Assembly: GCF_001757355.1 (NCBI RefSeq)
Contig: NZ_MINO01000005.1
Coordinates: 85,789 to 149,788 of the forward strand
DNA: 64,000 bases
Reading direction: 5' to 3'
Source: Sphingobium phenoxybenzoativorans
GTDB taxonomy: Bacteria > Pseudomonadota > Alphaproteobacteria > Sphingomonadales > Sphingomonadaceae
Below the pieces are notes generated by a model. It saw only the letters and a list, made by a program, of their open reading frames with translations, did not search any database and was not told the origin of the DNA. A program made the position numbers and the translations under genes. Below are positions 1 through 7,865 of the stretch, in pieces (the stretch's first letter is position 1; each line of letters starts with the position of its first letter).

Positions 1-419
1 TCGAGCAGGCCGTTGACGAAACCCGATTCGCGTTTGTCGTAGAAAGCGTGGGCGACATCGACATATTCGCTGATGACCGACCCGGTGGGCACATCGATCC
101 GCGCCAGCAACTCATAGGTGCCGGCGCGCAATATCTGCCGCATCGGCTTGTCCAGCCGCTCCAGCGTCCATCCCTTGCCCAGCTTGCTTGCGATCAGCGC
201 GTCGATTTCCTCCGCCCGCGCATCGACCCCCGAAACCACATCGTCGAAGAAGGATGCCTCCGCAGGGGCGTAGGTCACATCCTCAATTGTCGCGCCCAGC
301 CGGTGCTGATGAAATTCATGCAGCAGGATCGGGAGCGGCGTCCCTTCCATTTCCTTTTGATACAGCGCCTGCACGGCGGCCAGACGCGCGGCGGAGCGGG
401 ATTTCGAGCGTTCGTTCAT
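1..419 (-). CDS. nusB: Transcription antitermination factor NusB, 3' end outside the window
   Basis: About 140 codons are visible from an ATG at 419 to the window edge; the C-terminus is missing. NusB binds boxA RNA with NusE (ribosomal protein S10) and prevents early termination in rRNA operons. The translation starts MNERSKSRSAARLAAVQALY, the typical helical NusB N-terminus. It continues through FFDDVVSGVDARAEEID and LERLDKPMRQILRAGTYEL to the conserved VISEYVDVAHAFYDKRESGFVNGLL segment, which is diagnostic for the family. The gene diverges from the downstream hydrolase at 512, leaving a 92-bp shared promoter region. Truncation is caused only by the window boundary. Confidence 0.93.
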   Translation of the reverse strand, partial: MNERSKSRSAARLAAVQALYQKEMEGTPLPILLHEFHQHRLGATIEDVTYAPAEASFFDDVVSGVDARAEEIDALIASKLGKGWTLERLDKPMRQILRAGTYELLARIDVPTGSVISEYVDVAHAFYDKRESGFVNGLL

Positions 420-511
420 GGGTTCCCCCTACTCCGTCCGGTTCGGCCTTGTCGAGAACTGAAGGGGATGCGATGGCATGACGCATACGCCGAAAGATTG
501 AGGTTCTGCGC

Positions 512-1183
512 ATGGAATTGCCGAAAGTCGCGGCCCCCGCGATAGCCATAGCCGGGTCGAGCGAGATGTTTCCCGTGCGGCGCATCTTCTGCGTTGGGCG
601 CAACTATGCCGAGCATGCCCGTGAAATGGGCAGCGATCCGGAGCGGGAGCCTCCCTTCTTCTTCACCAAACCGGGCGACGCCGTGACGCCGGGCGGCCTG
701 CTGCCCTACCCTTCCATGACAAGGGACCTGCATCATGAGGTCGAGCTGGTCGTGGCGCTGGGCAAAGGCGGCGGCGATATCGACCCTGCCGATGCCAATG
801 CCCTGATATTCGGTCATGCTGTCGGGATCGACCTCACCCGGCGCGACCTTCAGGCGGAGGCCAAGAAGGGCGGCCGTCCATGGGACATGGCCAAGGGCTT
901 CGACCAGTCTGCGCCGATGGGTCCGCTCAAAGCCGGCGCGCCACCGGCGGACGCCGCAATCGCCCTTACCATTGATGGCGCGTTGCGGCAGTCGGGGCGT
1001 ATCGCCGACATGATCTGGAGCGTGCCGGAGATTATCGCCATCCTGTCGACCTATGTCAGACTGGCTCCCGGCGACCTGATCTTCACGGGCACGCCGGCCG
1101 GCGTTGGACCGATCTTGCCGGGCGAAACCGTGATGGGCATGATCGATGGGGTGGAGCCGGTCGAAATCCGGTACGGAGCGTGA
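512..1183 (+). CDS. Fumarylacetoacetate hydrolase (FAH) family protein
   Basis: This 223-residue protein is a single FAH catalytic domain of the short (YcgM/fumarylpyruvate hydrolase-like) type. Family members cleave C-C bonds in acylpyruvates or decarboxylate oxaloacetate using a divalent metal. Visible signatures are the IFCVGRNYAEHAREMG start, FFFTKPGDAV, the metal-ligand region HHEVELVVALGKGG, a D-rich DLTRRDLQ segment, KGFDQSAPMGP and the C-terminal IFTGTPAGVGPI loop. The substrate cannot be decided from sequence. No aromatic-degradation genes lie beside it, so a metabolite-repair role is as likely as a catabolic one. Its 3' end is followed by an 11-bp repeat element. Confidence 0.88.
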   Translation: MELPKVAAPAIAIAGSSEMFPVRRIFCVGRNYAEHAREMGSDPEREPPFFFTKPGDAVTPGGLLPYPSMTRDLHHEVELVVALGKGGGDIDPADANALIFGHAVGIDLTRRDLQAEAKKGGRPWDMAKGFDQSAPMGPLKAGAPPADAAIALTIDGALRQSGRIADMIWSVPEIIAILSTYVRLAPGDLIFTGTPAGVGPILPGETVMGMIDGVEPVEIRYGA

Positions 1184-1240
1184 GGCCAAAAACCCCCTGC
1201 TGACGGCGCTTTCGCGGCCCTCGCGCATGATCCGGGGGAG

Positions 1241-1645
1241 CGAAGTTGCGGAAGTTGCGGGTTGTGCGCGGATTTGGCCGGAAAGTCGCATGTAGGTCGC
1301 ACAAAAGTCGCATGTAGGTCTCATGTGCGTCTCACCTGCGTCGCATGTACGTCTCACATGCGTCTCACTTGCGTCGCACGTGCGTCTCACTTGAGTCTCA
1401 CCCACGTCGCACTTGGGTCGCACGTGCGTCTCATCCACGTCGCATGTACGTCTCACTTGCGTCTCATTTACGTCGCAGTCGGGACGCCTCGGAAGCATCG
1501 GCGGGATCATCGCTACGGCGTGATGCGCGGCGGGGGCAGAATGCTGTTCCATGTGCGGAAGTAGAGCATGGACGCCCGGATGTAGGACAGGCATTTGGCG
1601 GAATGGCTGCAACTCGTCAGGCGGGCTGAATTAAGCAGCCGGTCT
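1241..1645. repeat. Dispersed element with 11-bp degenerate tandem array, copy 1
   Basis: The core (1285-1482) is 18 uninterrupted 11-bp units with consensus GTC(G/T)CA(T/C) plus four variable bases. Conserved flanks are GTTGCGGAAGTTGCGGG on the left and CTGCTGTTCCAT-like sequence plus AGCAGCCGGTCT on the right. A second copy sits at 44580-45015 with 20 units. Units 3, 6, 9, 12, 15 and 18 are all GTCGCA, while 9 of the other 12 are GTCTCA. This 33-bp superperiod keeps one minus-strand frame open (ATG at 1552) and encodes 11-residue repeats of the form CDxxETHVRRT. Whether the protein is made is unknown. The region 1184-1781 holds no other recognisable gene. Confidence 0.9.
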
Positions 1646-1739
1646 GGAAGCGACCACTTCCAGTCGTCCAAACCGGATATTTGCCGACCCAAAAGCCGCC
1701 ATGCATGCAGCCTTGTCTAACATCATCTGAATTTAACTA

Positions 1740-1751
1740 ATGTGATCACAT
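1740..1751. promoter_or_regulatory. Perfect 12-bp palindrome ATGTGATCACAT, possible operator
   Basis: A perfect 12-bp palindrome lies 30 bp before the ATG at 1782. It resembles two TGTGA half sites without the usual Crp spacer, so a GntR- or Crp-like regulator could bind, but the protein is not identifiable. Only the symmetry and position support it. Confidence 0.3.
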
Positions 1752-1781
1752 GGTGACGCTTCCGCACAATAGAGAGCGTGT

Positions 1782-2285
1782 ATGATACTGAGATATCGCC
1801 CCGCCCGCATGGTTTTGGCTGCGGGAATCACTGCAGCCGCTGCTGTAGCTTGTGGCTGGTTCGGATTGCATGTTCCGGTGCCGCATCACGGGGGACGTTA
1901 TTCGCTTATATATGGTTTGTTGGGCCATAATGGCGTGACGGCTTTTTTCTTAATCGTTACAGCCATTCTTATCTACTTAGCGTTCAAGCTCGTTCTTCCA
2001 ATTGCTTCGGGCTATGTGGTTGCCGAGAGCGACGACGTTGGCGTTCGACTGCGCACTGCCGGACATCCCATAGCGCTGAAGTGGAACGAAATTCATTCGA
2101 TCGAGCGGAAAGAGATCGGCACAAAGCACAAGGTTCCAATTGTGGTGCTGCACCACGAGCCAAAAAAGGCGGGGATCCTCGGCAGCAGGCGCACTAGCAC
2201 CCTAGTTCCGGAACTTCTGACGGTCGATGAAGACGTTTTTGAGAATTGGCTAGGGCAGGTCCAGGCTCGAATTCGGCAATCGTAG
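1782..2285 (+). CDS. Hypothetical membrane protein with PH-like cytoplasmic tail
   Basis: I do not recognise a named family. The 167-residue protein has two hydrophobic segments, about residues 9-30 and 50-75. A soluble, beta-rich C-terminal half follows (VVAESDDVGVRLR, HPIALKWNEIHSIERKEI, VPIVVLHHEP). The order of two membrane helices, a short strand-rich domain and an ALKWNEI-type turn resembles bacterial PH-domain (YdbT/YcxB-like) proteins; that is an inference from layout. Codons are visibly more AT-rich than in neighbouring genes (TTA, TTG, ATA, TCG mixtures), which suggests recent acquisition. It stands alone between two repeat elements and has a palindrome upstream. Confidence 0.65.
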   Translation: MILRYRPARMVLAAGITAAAAVACGWFGLHVPVPHHGGRYSLIYGLLGHNGVTAFFLIVTAILIYLAFKLVLPIASGYVVAESDDVGVRLRTAGHPIALKWNEIHSIERKEIGTKHKVPIVVLHHEPKKAGILGSRRTSTLVPELLTVDEDVFENWLGQVQARIRQS

Positions 2286-2363
2286 CGGAGTGGCAGTTTA
2301 TCCTATCGAACGACCGATTTTCATCGTTCGCAACCAATTGCAGCGGTTCCCCTAACCACCCCT

Positions 2364-2463
2364 TCGTCATCCCGGACTTGATCCGGGATCTATTGGCTCC
2401 ATGCTGGCGTGACGGCACAAGCGCCAGCGCTCATGGATCCCGGATCAAGTCCGGGATGACGAA
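2364..2463. repeat. Palindromic intergenic repeat, family B copy 1
   Basis: Inverted arms CGTCATCCCGGACTTGATCC and GGATCAAGTCCGGGATGACG enclose a conserved interior (TATTGGCTCCA...GCGCTCATGGATCC). Other copies lie at 22581-22678, 45590-45690 and 49996-50096. Copies 1, 3 and 4 also share a right tail, GAAATAGGGATATGTCCGC, so the unit is longer than the palindrome. It separates the 1782 gene from hisD. Confidence 0.85.
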
Positions 2464-2537
2464 ATAGGGATATGTCCGCTTCCCGCCCATTCCAGTCGTC
2501 GCGGCCCCGTCAACAGGGGACAGTGACAGGGACGCCC

Positions 2538-3827
2538 CTATTTCAGACGCAGCGCCACCGATGCGGCATGGGCGGGCAGGCCCTCCGCTTTGGCGAGCGC
2601 CACCGCGGCCGGGCCGATCGCGTCAATCGCACGCTGATCGAGCGCAAGGAAGCTGGTGCGCTTCATGAAGTCCAGCACCGAAAGCCCGGAGGAGAAACGG
2701 GCGCGGCGACCGGTCGGCAGGACATGGTTGGGACCCGCGACATAATCGCCCACCGCTTCCGGGGTCATGCGTCCGAGGAACACCGACCCCGCATGACGGA
2801 CCAGCGCGAACAGCGCATCGGGATCGTCCACGGCGAGCTCCAGATGTTCCGGCGCAAGGCGGTCGACAAACGGCATTGCGGAAACCAAATCCTCGACAAG
2901 GATGATTGCGCCATTGGCGTTCCAGCTCGCCGTCGCCGTTTCCCTCGTCGTAAGCTTAGGAAGCTTCTGCTCGACCGCCGCCGCCACGGCGTCGGCAAAG
3001 GCCGCGTCGTCAGTGAACAGGATCGACTGGCTGGTCGGGTCATGCTCGGACTGGCTGAGCAGGTCGGCGGCGGTCCAGTCGGGATCATTCCTCCCATCCG
3101 CCACCACCACGATTTCCGAAGGCCCGGCGACCATGTCGATGCCCACCACGCCGTAAAGCTGGCGCTTCGCCTCCGCGACCCAGGCGTTGCCGGGACCCAC
3201 GATCACATCGACGGGACGGATTTTTTCCGTGCCATAGGCCAGAGCCGCCACCGCCTGCGCGCCGCCGACCCGCCATACTTCGCCAATCCCGGCAATCTCC
3301 GCCGCCGCCAGGACAAGCGGATTCATCTCGCCGCCGGGCGTAGGCGTCACCATCGCGATGCGCTCGACACCCGCGACCTTGGCCGGGATGACGTTCATCA
3401 GCAGCGACGAGGGATAGGCCGCGCGGCCGCCCGGCACATACAGGCCAGCCGCATCCACCGCGCTCCAGCGCGCCCCAAGGCGGACCCCGGCGCTGTCCGT
3501 TCCGTCGCTGTCCTGCGGCCGCTGTTTTTCATGATAGGCGGCGATGCGCGCGGCCGCGAGTTCCAGCGCGTCGCGCAATTCCGTCGAAAGGCCATCGAGC
3601 GCGGCGCGGCGCTCGGCGGCGGTCACGCTCCAGCCGCTCGCTTCCAGATCGTGCCGGTCAAACCGCTGCGTATAGTCCGCCAGCGCCGCGTCGCCCTCGG
3701 CGCGAACGCGCTTCAGGATCGCGGTCACATCCCGCGACACATCCTCGTCCGCCTCACGCCGGGCATCGACCAGCGCGGAGAAGGCGGCGGCGAAACCGGC
3801 ATCCCGGCTGTCCAGCCTAAGCGGCAT
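2538..3827 (-). CDS. hisD: Histidinol dehydrogenase
   Basis: HisD carries out the last two steps of histidine synthesis, oxidising L-histidinol to L-histidine with two NAD+ in the cytoplasm. The length of 429 residues is normal. Visible motifs are the NAD-binding [16 protein letters not shown], the [12 protein letters not shown] segment, the zinc-ligand region [12 protein letters not shown] and the catalytic Glu-His pair in [17 protein letters not shown]. The start overlaps the 3' end of hisG by 11 bp, so the two genes form a translationally coupled operon in the order hisG-hisD. Repeat B1 lies just downstream. Confidence 0.97.
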   Translation of the reverse strand: MPLRLDSRDAGFAAAFSALVDARREADEDVSRDVTAILKRVRAEGDAALADYTQRFDRHDLEASGWSVTAAERRAALDGLSTELRDALELAAARIAAYHEKQRPQDSDGTDSAGVRLGARWSAVDAAGLYVPGGRAAYPSSLLMNVIPAKVAGVERIAMVTPTPGGEMNPLVLAAAEIAGIGEVWRVGGAQAVAALAYGTEKIRPVDVIVGPGNAWVAEAKRQLYGVVGIDMVAGPSEIVVVADGRNDPDWTAADLLSQSEHDPTSQSILFTDDAAFADAVAAAVEQKLPKLTTRETATASWNANGAIILVEDLVSAMPFVDRLAPEHLELAVDDPDALFALVRHAGSVFLGRMTPEAVGDYVAGPNHVLPTGRRARFSSGLSVLDFMKRTSFLALDQRAIDAIGPAAVALAKAEGLPAHAASVALRLK

Positions 3828-4479
3828 CCTTGACCCCCACGGCCCGCCGGAACGCCTCGACCAGCGGCGTCAGTTCGCCCGACCGCATCTTGAACGCCGC
3901 CCGGTTGACGATCAGCCGGGCGGACACGTCCATGATGACGCTGGTCTCGACCAGGCCATTAGCCTTCAGCGTCGCGCCCGACGACACAAGATCGACGATC
4001 CGGCGGGACAGGCCGAGCGAAGGCGCAAGCTCCATCGCGCCGTTCAGCTTCACGCATTCCGCCTGCACGCCCATCGCCTCGAAATGCTTGCGGGTGAGGC
4101 CGGGATATTTGGTGGCGACGCGCACATGGCTCATCGTCGCCTGATCCTCAGCCGCCAGCCCCTCCGGCTCCGCGACCGACAGGCGGCAATGGCCGATGTT
4201 CAGGTCAACCGGCGCATAAAGCTCCGAATAGTCGAACTCATCGACGACATCCGATCCGACAATGCCAAGCTGCGCCGCGCCGTGCGCGACGAAGGTCGCG
4301 ACGTCGAAGGCGCGGACGCGGATGATCGAAACATCGGGCTGGTTTGTGGCGAAGCGAAGCGCCCGGCTCTTGCTGTTATGGAAGTCCGCCTCCGGCTCTA
4401 TGCCGACGCGGGCGAGCAGGGGCAGCGCTTCCTCCAGGATGCGTCCCTTGGGAATGGCGATGATGAGCGGGCGGGCCAT
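3817..4479 (-). CDS. hisG: ATP phosphoribosyltransferase, short form
   Basis: HisG catalyses the first committed step of histidine synthesis, joining ATP and PRPP. At 220 residues this is the short form, which lacks the C-terminal regulatory domain and depends on HisZ for activity and feedback control. A hisZ gene lies in this window at 33559-34695. Motifs include the [17 protein letters not shown] start, [13 protein letters not shown] and the PRPP-binding segment [14 protein letters not shown]. It overlaps hisD by 11 bp. No histidine-rich leader peptide is visible in the short upstream gap. Confidence 0.96.
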   Translation of the reverse strand: MARPLIIAIPKGRILEEALPLLARVGIEPEADFHNSKSRALRFATNQPDVSIIRVRAFDVATFVAHGAAQLGIVGSDVVDEFDYSELYAPVDLNIGHCRLSVAEPEGLAAEDQATMSHVRVATKYPGLTRKHFEAMGVQAECVKLNGAMELAPSLGLSRRIVDLVSSGATLKANGLVETSVIMDVSARLIVNRAAFKMRSGELTPLVEAFRRAVGVKDAA

Positions 4480-4543
4480 AATCCGCGCGCTTTACGCGGG
4501 GTAAGGGCAAAGGGCAATGATTGCTGTCGGGGATGTTTTCCGG

Positions 4544-4957
4544 TCAGCCCGGCCTGCCCGCCTCCGCCGGCCGGTCCTGCATCAGCCATGCCTCCGCGGC
4601 ATCGGGCATCAGGAACATTTCGAACTCGGCGCTCTTCACGACCCGGCGCATCTGCATCTTCGCCAGGTTTGAATGCACGACGATCGCTATCCTGTCCCCC
4701 TCAGTATAAACCGCGCCCGCGCGGTCCGCGAGGTGAGACACCAGCTCAGGCGATTGCGCGACCGCGCCGCGCAGATCGACCAGCGCCATGACCCGCGCGC
4801 CGGCCGTACGCGCAGACCGCACGGAATTGCCGAGTTTCTCAAAATGCCGGTCGATGTCCGCCATCGTCCAGAAGCCGTTGCCGGTTACATGGACAATGCC
4901 CGTCGCAATGTCCCTGCGGACCGAAAATGGCCCGGAATCCTGTCCCTCGCCCACCAT
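4544..4957 (-). CDS. STAS/SpoIIAA-like domain protein
   Basis: This small soluble protein (137 residues from the chosen start) has the alternating strand-helix pattern of STAS/SpoIIAA-like domains. Features are FSVRRDIATGIVHVTGNGFW at the start, a central RVMALVDLRG strand and a RIAIVVHSNLAKMQMRRVV segment. It ends with the MFLMPDAAEAWL pattern. The gene at 45672-46067 has the same layout (GFWNPAD, MTMEEAEAWL), so the two look like paralogues. The ATG at 4957 has a GGGAG site four bases upstream; in-frame starts up to 5011 are possible. Its function is unknown. It sits upstream of hisG on the same strand, 64 bp away. Confidence 0.7.
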   Translation of the reverse strand: MVGEGQDSGPFSVRRDIATGIVHVTGNGFWTMADIDRHFEKLGNSVRSARTAGARVMALVDLRGAVAQSPELVSHLADRAGAVYTEGDRIAIVVHSNLAKMQMRRVVKSAEFEMFLMPDAAEAWLMQDRPAEAGRPG

Positions 4958-5183
4958 GAAACTCCCGACAATTTCCGCCACGCCCATGGGCTTTCTCGCC
5001 CGGCCGCACATCGCATCCGGAGGTTAATGATCAGTGGAACGGGGCCTTGCTGGAAGCAACCCGATCGACCAAAATATTAATCTGGAGCAAGTTATCCCTC
5101 TGTATCGGGATCATATTTTCGCCGGATTGCGCGCCGCGCCATGCATCAATCCCGCCCCTTGGTGAAGGCGATGGTTTTCCCTA

Positions 5184-5822
5184 ATGGTGGCACTGGTCCC
5201 CCTAAACAGGAATGAGCAAAGCGTGGCGCGGTTGATCCTGTTTAACAAGCCTTATGGCATGCTCTCACAATTCACCGATCGCGGGACCATGGGTTCGGAC
5301 CGGCCGACCCTTTCGAGCGCCATCGACCTGCCCGGCATATATCCGGCCGGGCGGCTCGACATGGACAGCGAGGGCCTGCTGCTGCTGACCGGCGATGGCC
5401 GGCTTCAGGCGCAGATCGCCGATCCGAAATTCAAAATGCCCAAATCCTATCTGGTGCAGGTGGAGGGGGAGATTGGCGAGGACAGCCTGGCCGCTCTGCG
5501 CCGCGGCGTGCAGTTGAAGGATGGCCCGACCCGCCCGGCCGAGGCCGAACGCATCGACGATCCCGCATTATGGCCCCGCGATCCGCCGGTGCGATACCGC
5601 AAGAGCGTGCCCGACTGCTGGATCAGGCTGACGATCCGGGAGGGACGCAACCGGCAGGTGCGCCGCATGACGGCGGCGGTGGGCCATCCGACCTTGCGGC
5701 TGGTGCGGTGGAGCATCGGCGAATGGACGGTCGACGGCTTGCAGCCCGGCGCATGGCGGGAAGCGGCCGCCGGACCAGCCGCCCTCAATCCCCGGTTTCG
5801 AAAGCCACGCTACCCTGATTGA
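5184..5822 (+). CDS. rluE: 23S rRNA pseudouridine synthase, RluE-like
   Basis: This enzyme converts a uridine in 23S rRNA to pseudouridine. It belongs to the RsuA/RluB/E/F family: LILFNKPYGMLSQFTD begins the catalytic domain, the catalytic aspartate is Asp59 in the motif GRLDMDSEGLLLL, and the C-terminal REGRNRQVRRMTAAVGHPTLRLVR block is diagnostic. There is no S4 domain before the catalytic part, which fits RluE rather than RluB. An in-frame GTG at 5223 just before LILFNKP is a plausible later start. Its 3' end overlaps that of the convergent roxA gene by 38 bp. Confidence 0.9.
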   Translation: MVALVPLNRNEQSVARLILFNKPYGMLSQFTDRGTMGSDRPTLSSAIDLPGIYPAGRLDMDSEGLLLLTGDGRLQAQIADPKFKMPKSYLVQVEGEIGEDSLAALRRGVQLKDGPTRPAEAERIDDPALWPRDPPVRYRKSVPDCWIRLTIREGRNRQVRRMTAAVGHPTLRLVRWSIGEWTVDGLQPGAWREAAAGPAALNPRFRKPRYPD

Positions 5823-6936
5823 ACAGGGCGACGATCAATTCCATTGCTGCAGCCGACCGCCCAAGCGCCTGATCCATCTCGATCCGTCCCCCCGCGCACA
5901 GCCGTTCCGCCAGCGCGGCGGCTTCACCGGCCAATTCGAAACATTGCCCGTCGACGAACAGCAACAGCGAGTCCGCGTCCTGCCGGATGAAAGAGAAGCG
6001 GCTGGCCGGATTGCGGGTCAGCGGAACGGCATCGGCGATGAAGGCCCGCACATCCCTGCCGGTGACCGGCTGTTCGGGCCTGAAATCCACCTCAGGATAT
6101 TTGGGGGCGCTGTTATGCTGCCCGAACCAGCGGGCAAAGGCGGCCCGGTCGCCCATGGTCTCCATGACCATCGCGTGCAGCTTCGCAATCGCTGGCGCGG
6201 AAATTTCCCCCGGATTGTCCTGCGGCGCAGGCTCCGGGTCCTCATATCGGTCGTCGTCCTGCAAACGGCCGAGCAAGTCGCCGCACCAATTCTCGATCAG
6301 GTCGCTGCGGGACGGCGCGCGAAAACCGATCGAATAGGTCATGCAATCATCGCCGATCGCCACGCCATTATGCGCCATCCGGGGCGGGATGTAGAGGATA
6401 TCGCCAGGCTCAAGCACCCATTCCTCCATCACATCAAAATCGGCGAGCAGGCGCAGGTCGTCATGCGGCAGCAATGGCGTGGCGGCATCGCACATCGCAC
6501 CGACCTGCCAGCGCCGCCTGCCAAGACCCTGGATCAGAAACACGTCATACTGGTCGAAATGCGGACCTACGCCGCCCCCGTCGGTGGCGTAGCTCACCAT
6601 CACATCGTCGATGCGCCAGTCGGGAATGAAGCGAAATGGCGCGATGAGCGCGGCGACGCCCGGCGCGTAGATGTCCACTGCCTGCACCAGCAGCGTCCAG
6701 GGATTCCTGCCCAGCTTGCCGAAACGCGATTCCGGGATAGGGCCATGTTCAACCTTCCACCCGCCGCGGGCCTGCACGATCAACCGGGATTCGACATCCT
6801 CCTCACAGGAAAGACCGGCAAGCTCATCAGGCTCGACCGGATTCGTCCATGACCGCCAGGGGTTGCGAATCAGCAACGGCTTCTTTTGCCAATAGTCGGC
6901 CAGGAACCGCCCGGCGTCGAAATGCGCGAATTGCAT
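5785..6936 (-). CDS. roxA: Cupin-fold 2-oxoglutarate oxygenase, ribosomal protein L16 arginine hydroxylase type
   Basis: The 383-residue protein matches the YcfD/RoxA family of Fe(II)/2-oxoglutarate oxygenases, which hydroxylate an arginine of ribosomal protein L16. The iron-binding triad is visible: His126-x-Asp128 in GVGPHFDQYDVF and His189 in IPPRMAHNGVA. The N-terminus (FDAGRFLADYWQKKPLLIRN) is the classical opening of the family. The C-terminal part contains the winged-helix-like tail of YcfD proteins. It overlaps rluE tail-to-tail, and both products modify the large ribosomal subunit. A pirin gene follows upstream on the same strand, 8 bp away. Confidence 0.88.
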   Translation of the reverse strand: MQFAHFDAGRFLADYWQKKPLLIRNPWRSWTNPVEPDELAGLSCEEDVESRLIVQARGGWKVEHGPIPESRFGKLGRNPWTLLVQAVDIYAPGVAALIAPFRFIPDWRIDDVMVSYATDGGGVGPHFDQYDVFLIQGLGRRRWQVGAMCDAATPLLPHDDLRLLADFDVMEEWVLEPGDILYIPPRMAHNGVAIGDDCMTYSIGFRAPSRSDLIENWCGDLLGRLQDDDRYEDPEPAPQDNPGEISAPAIAKLHAMVMETMGDRAAFARWFGQHNSAPKYPEVDFRPEQPVTGRDVRAFIADAVPLTRNPASRFSFIRQDADSLLLFVDGQCFELAGEAAALAERLCAGGRIEMDQALGRSAAAMELIVALFNQGSVAFETGD

Positions 6937-6944
6937 GGGAATGT

Positions 6945-7865
6945 TCAGGGATAGCTGACAGTCTTGGGCCGCCCCTGCGGTATCGGGATAAATTCCTGAT
7001 CATCGCCGGGGATCAGCGGGAAACGCATCGCCTCCCAATCCTCACGCGCCTGCATCAGCCGGTCCTTCGTCGATGACACGAAGTTCCACCACACATGGCG
7101 CGGCGTCGTGAAAGCTTCTCCCCCGCACAGGATCACCCGGCCGCCATCCACGCTGTGCAATGTGGCGCGGGTGCCGGGACGCAGGACATAGAGCGTCTGC
7201 GGCAGAAGGGCGACGCCATCCAGCCCCGCATCGCCACCGGAGACATAAAGCGCCCGTTCCTCCGCCTCCGCATCGATGGGGATCGACCCGCCCGGACGCA
7301 GCATGATGTCCGCATAGATGGTGTTGGCGTAGGTCGTGACCGGCGCAGCCGCTCCCCACAGGCTGCCCATGATCACGCGGGCGCTGGCCCCCCGGTCGTT
7401 GAGGACAGGTAGCCTGTCCTCCGATACATGCTCGAACGCCGGGTCCATTTCCTCATTGCGGTCGGGCAGCGCGAGCCATGTCTGGATCGCCGAGAGCTTG
7501 GAAGCCCGGTCGCGCTCCTCCTGCGGCGATCGTTCGGAATGGACGATGCCTTTCCCGGCCGTCATCAGGTTGACCGCGCCCGGCTCAATCAATTGTTCCG
7601 ATCCAAGGGAGTCGCGGTGGAGGAAAGCGCCCTCATACATATAGGTCACGGTGGCTAGGTTGATGTGCGGATGCGGGCGCACATCTATCCCCTCCCCCGG
7701 ACCGAATTTGGCGGGTCCCGCCTGGTCGAAGAAGATGAAAGGGCCAACCATCGTCCGCTCCTTCACCGGCAGGCTGCGATAAACGCGGAAGTCGCCCAGA
7801 TTGTGGCTGGTCGGCGTAATGGTCTGGATGATCAGGTCGCCTTGCGGCCCGCCAATTTCGGTCAT
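6945..7865 (-). CDS. Pirin family protein
   Basis: A 306-residue bicupin of the pirin family. The N-terminal cupin carries the metal-binding His pattern in DVRPHPHINLATVTYMYEGAFLHRDSLG, and the pirin signature MTAGKGIVHSERSP follows. Some pirins act as quercetin dioxygenases and others as transcription cofactors; the sequence does not decide. The ATG overlaps the stop codon of the upstream glutathione transferase gene (ATGA), so the two are translationally coupled. The order GST-pirin-roxA suggests one transcript. Confidence 0.92.
   Translation of the reverse strand: MTEIGGPQGDLIIQTITPTSHNLGDFRVYRSLPVKERTMVGPFIFFDQAGPAKFGPGEGIDVRPHPHINLATVTYMYEGAFLHRDSLGSEQLIEPGAVNLMTAGKGIVHSERSPQEERDRASKLSAIQTWLALPDRNEEMDPAFEHVSEDRLPVLNDRGASARVIMGSLWGAAAPVTTYANTIYADIMLRPGGSIPIDAEAEERALYVSGGDAGLDGVALLPQTLYVLRPGTRATLHSVDGGRVILCGGEAFTTPRHVWWNFVSSTKDRLMQAREDWEAMRFPLIPGDDQEFIPIPQGRPKTVSYP

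Noticed and set aside
1320..1480. Cluster of CGTCTC type IIS restriction sites
   Set aside because: The sites are a by-product of the GTCTCA repeat unit and have no independent meaning.
1285..1482. CRISPR array
   Set aside because: Units are 11 bp with 7 conserved bases and no spacers of 30 bp or more. No cas genes are nearby.
416..1612. 398-residue minus-strand open frame covering the FAH-family gene and the first 11-bp array
   Set aside because: Its C-terminal two thirds is antisense to a clear FAH-family gene, and the equivalent frame at the second copy continues into unrelated antisense sequence. Only the N-terminal part and the repeats could be real, and these are reported as a finding rather than a gene.
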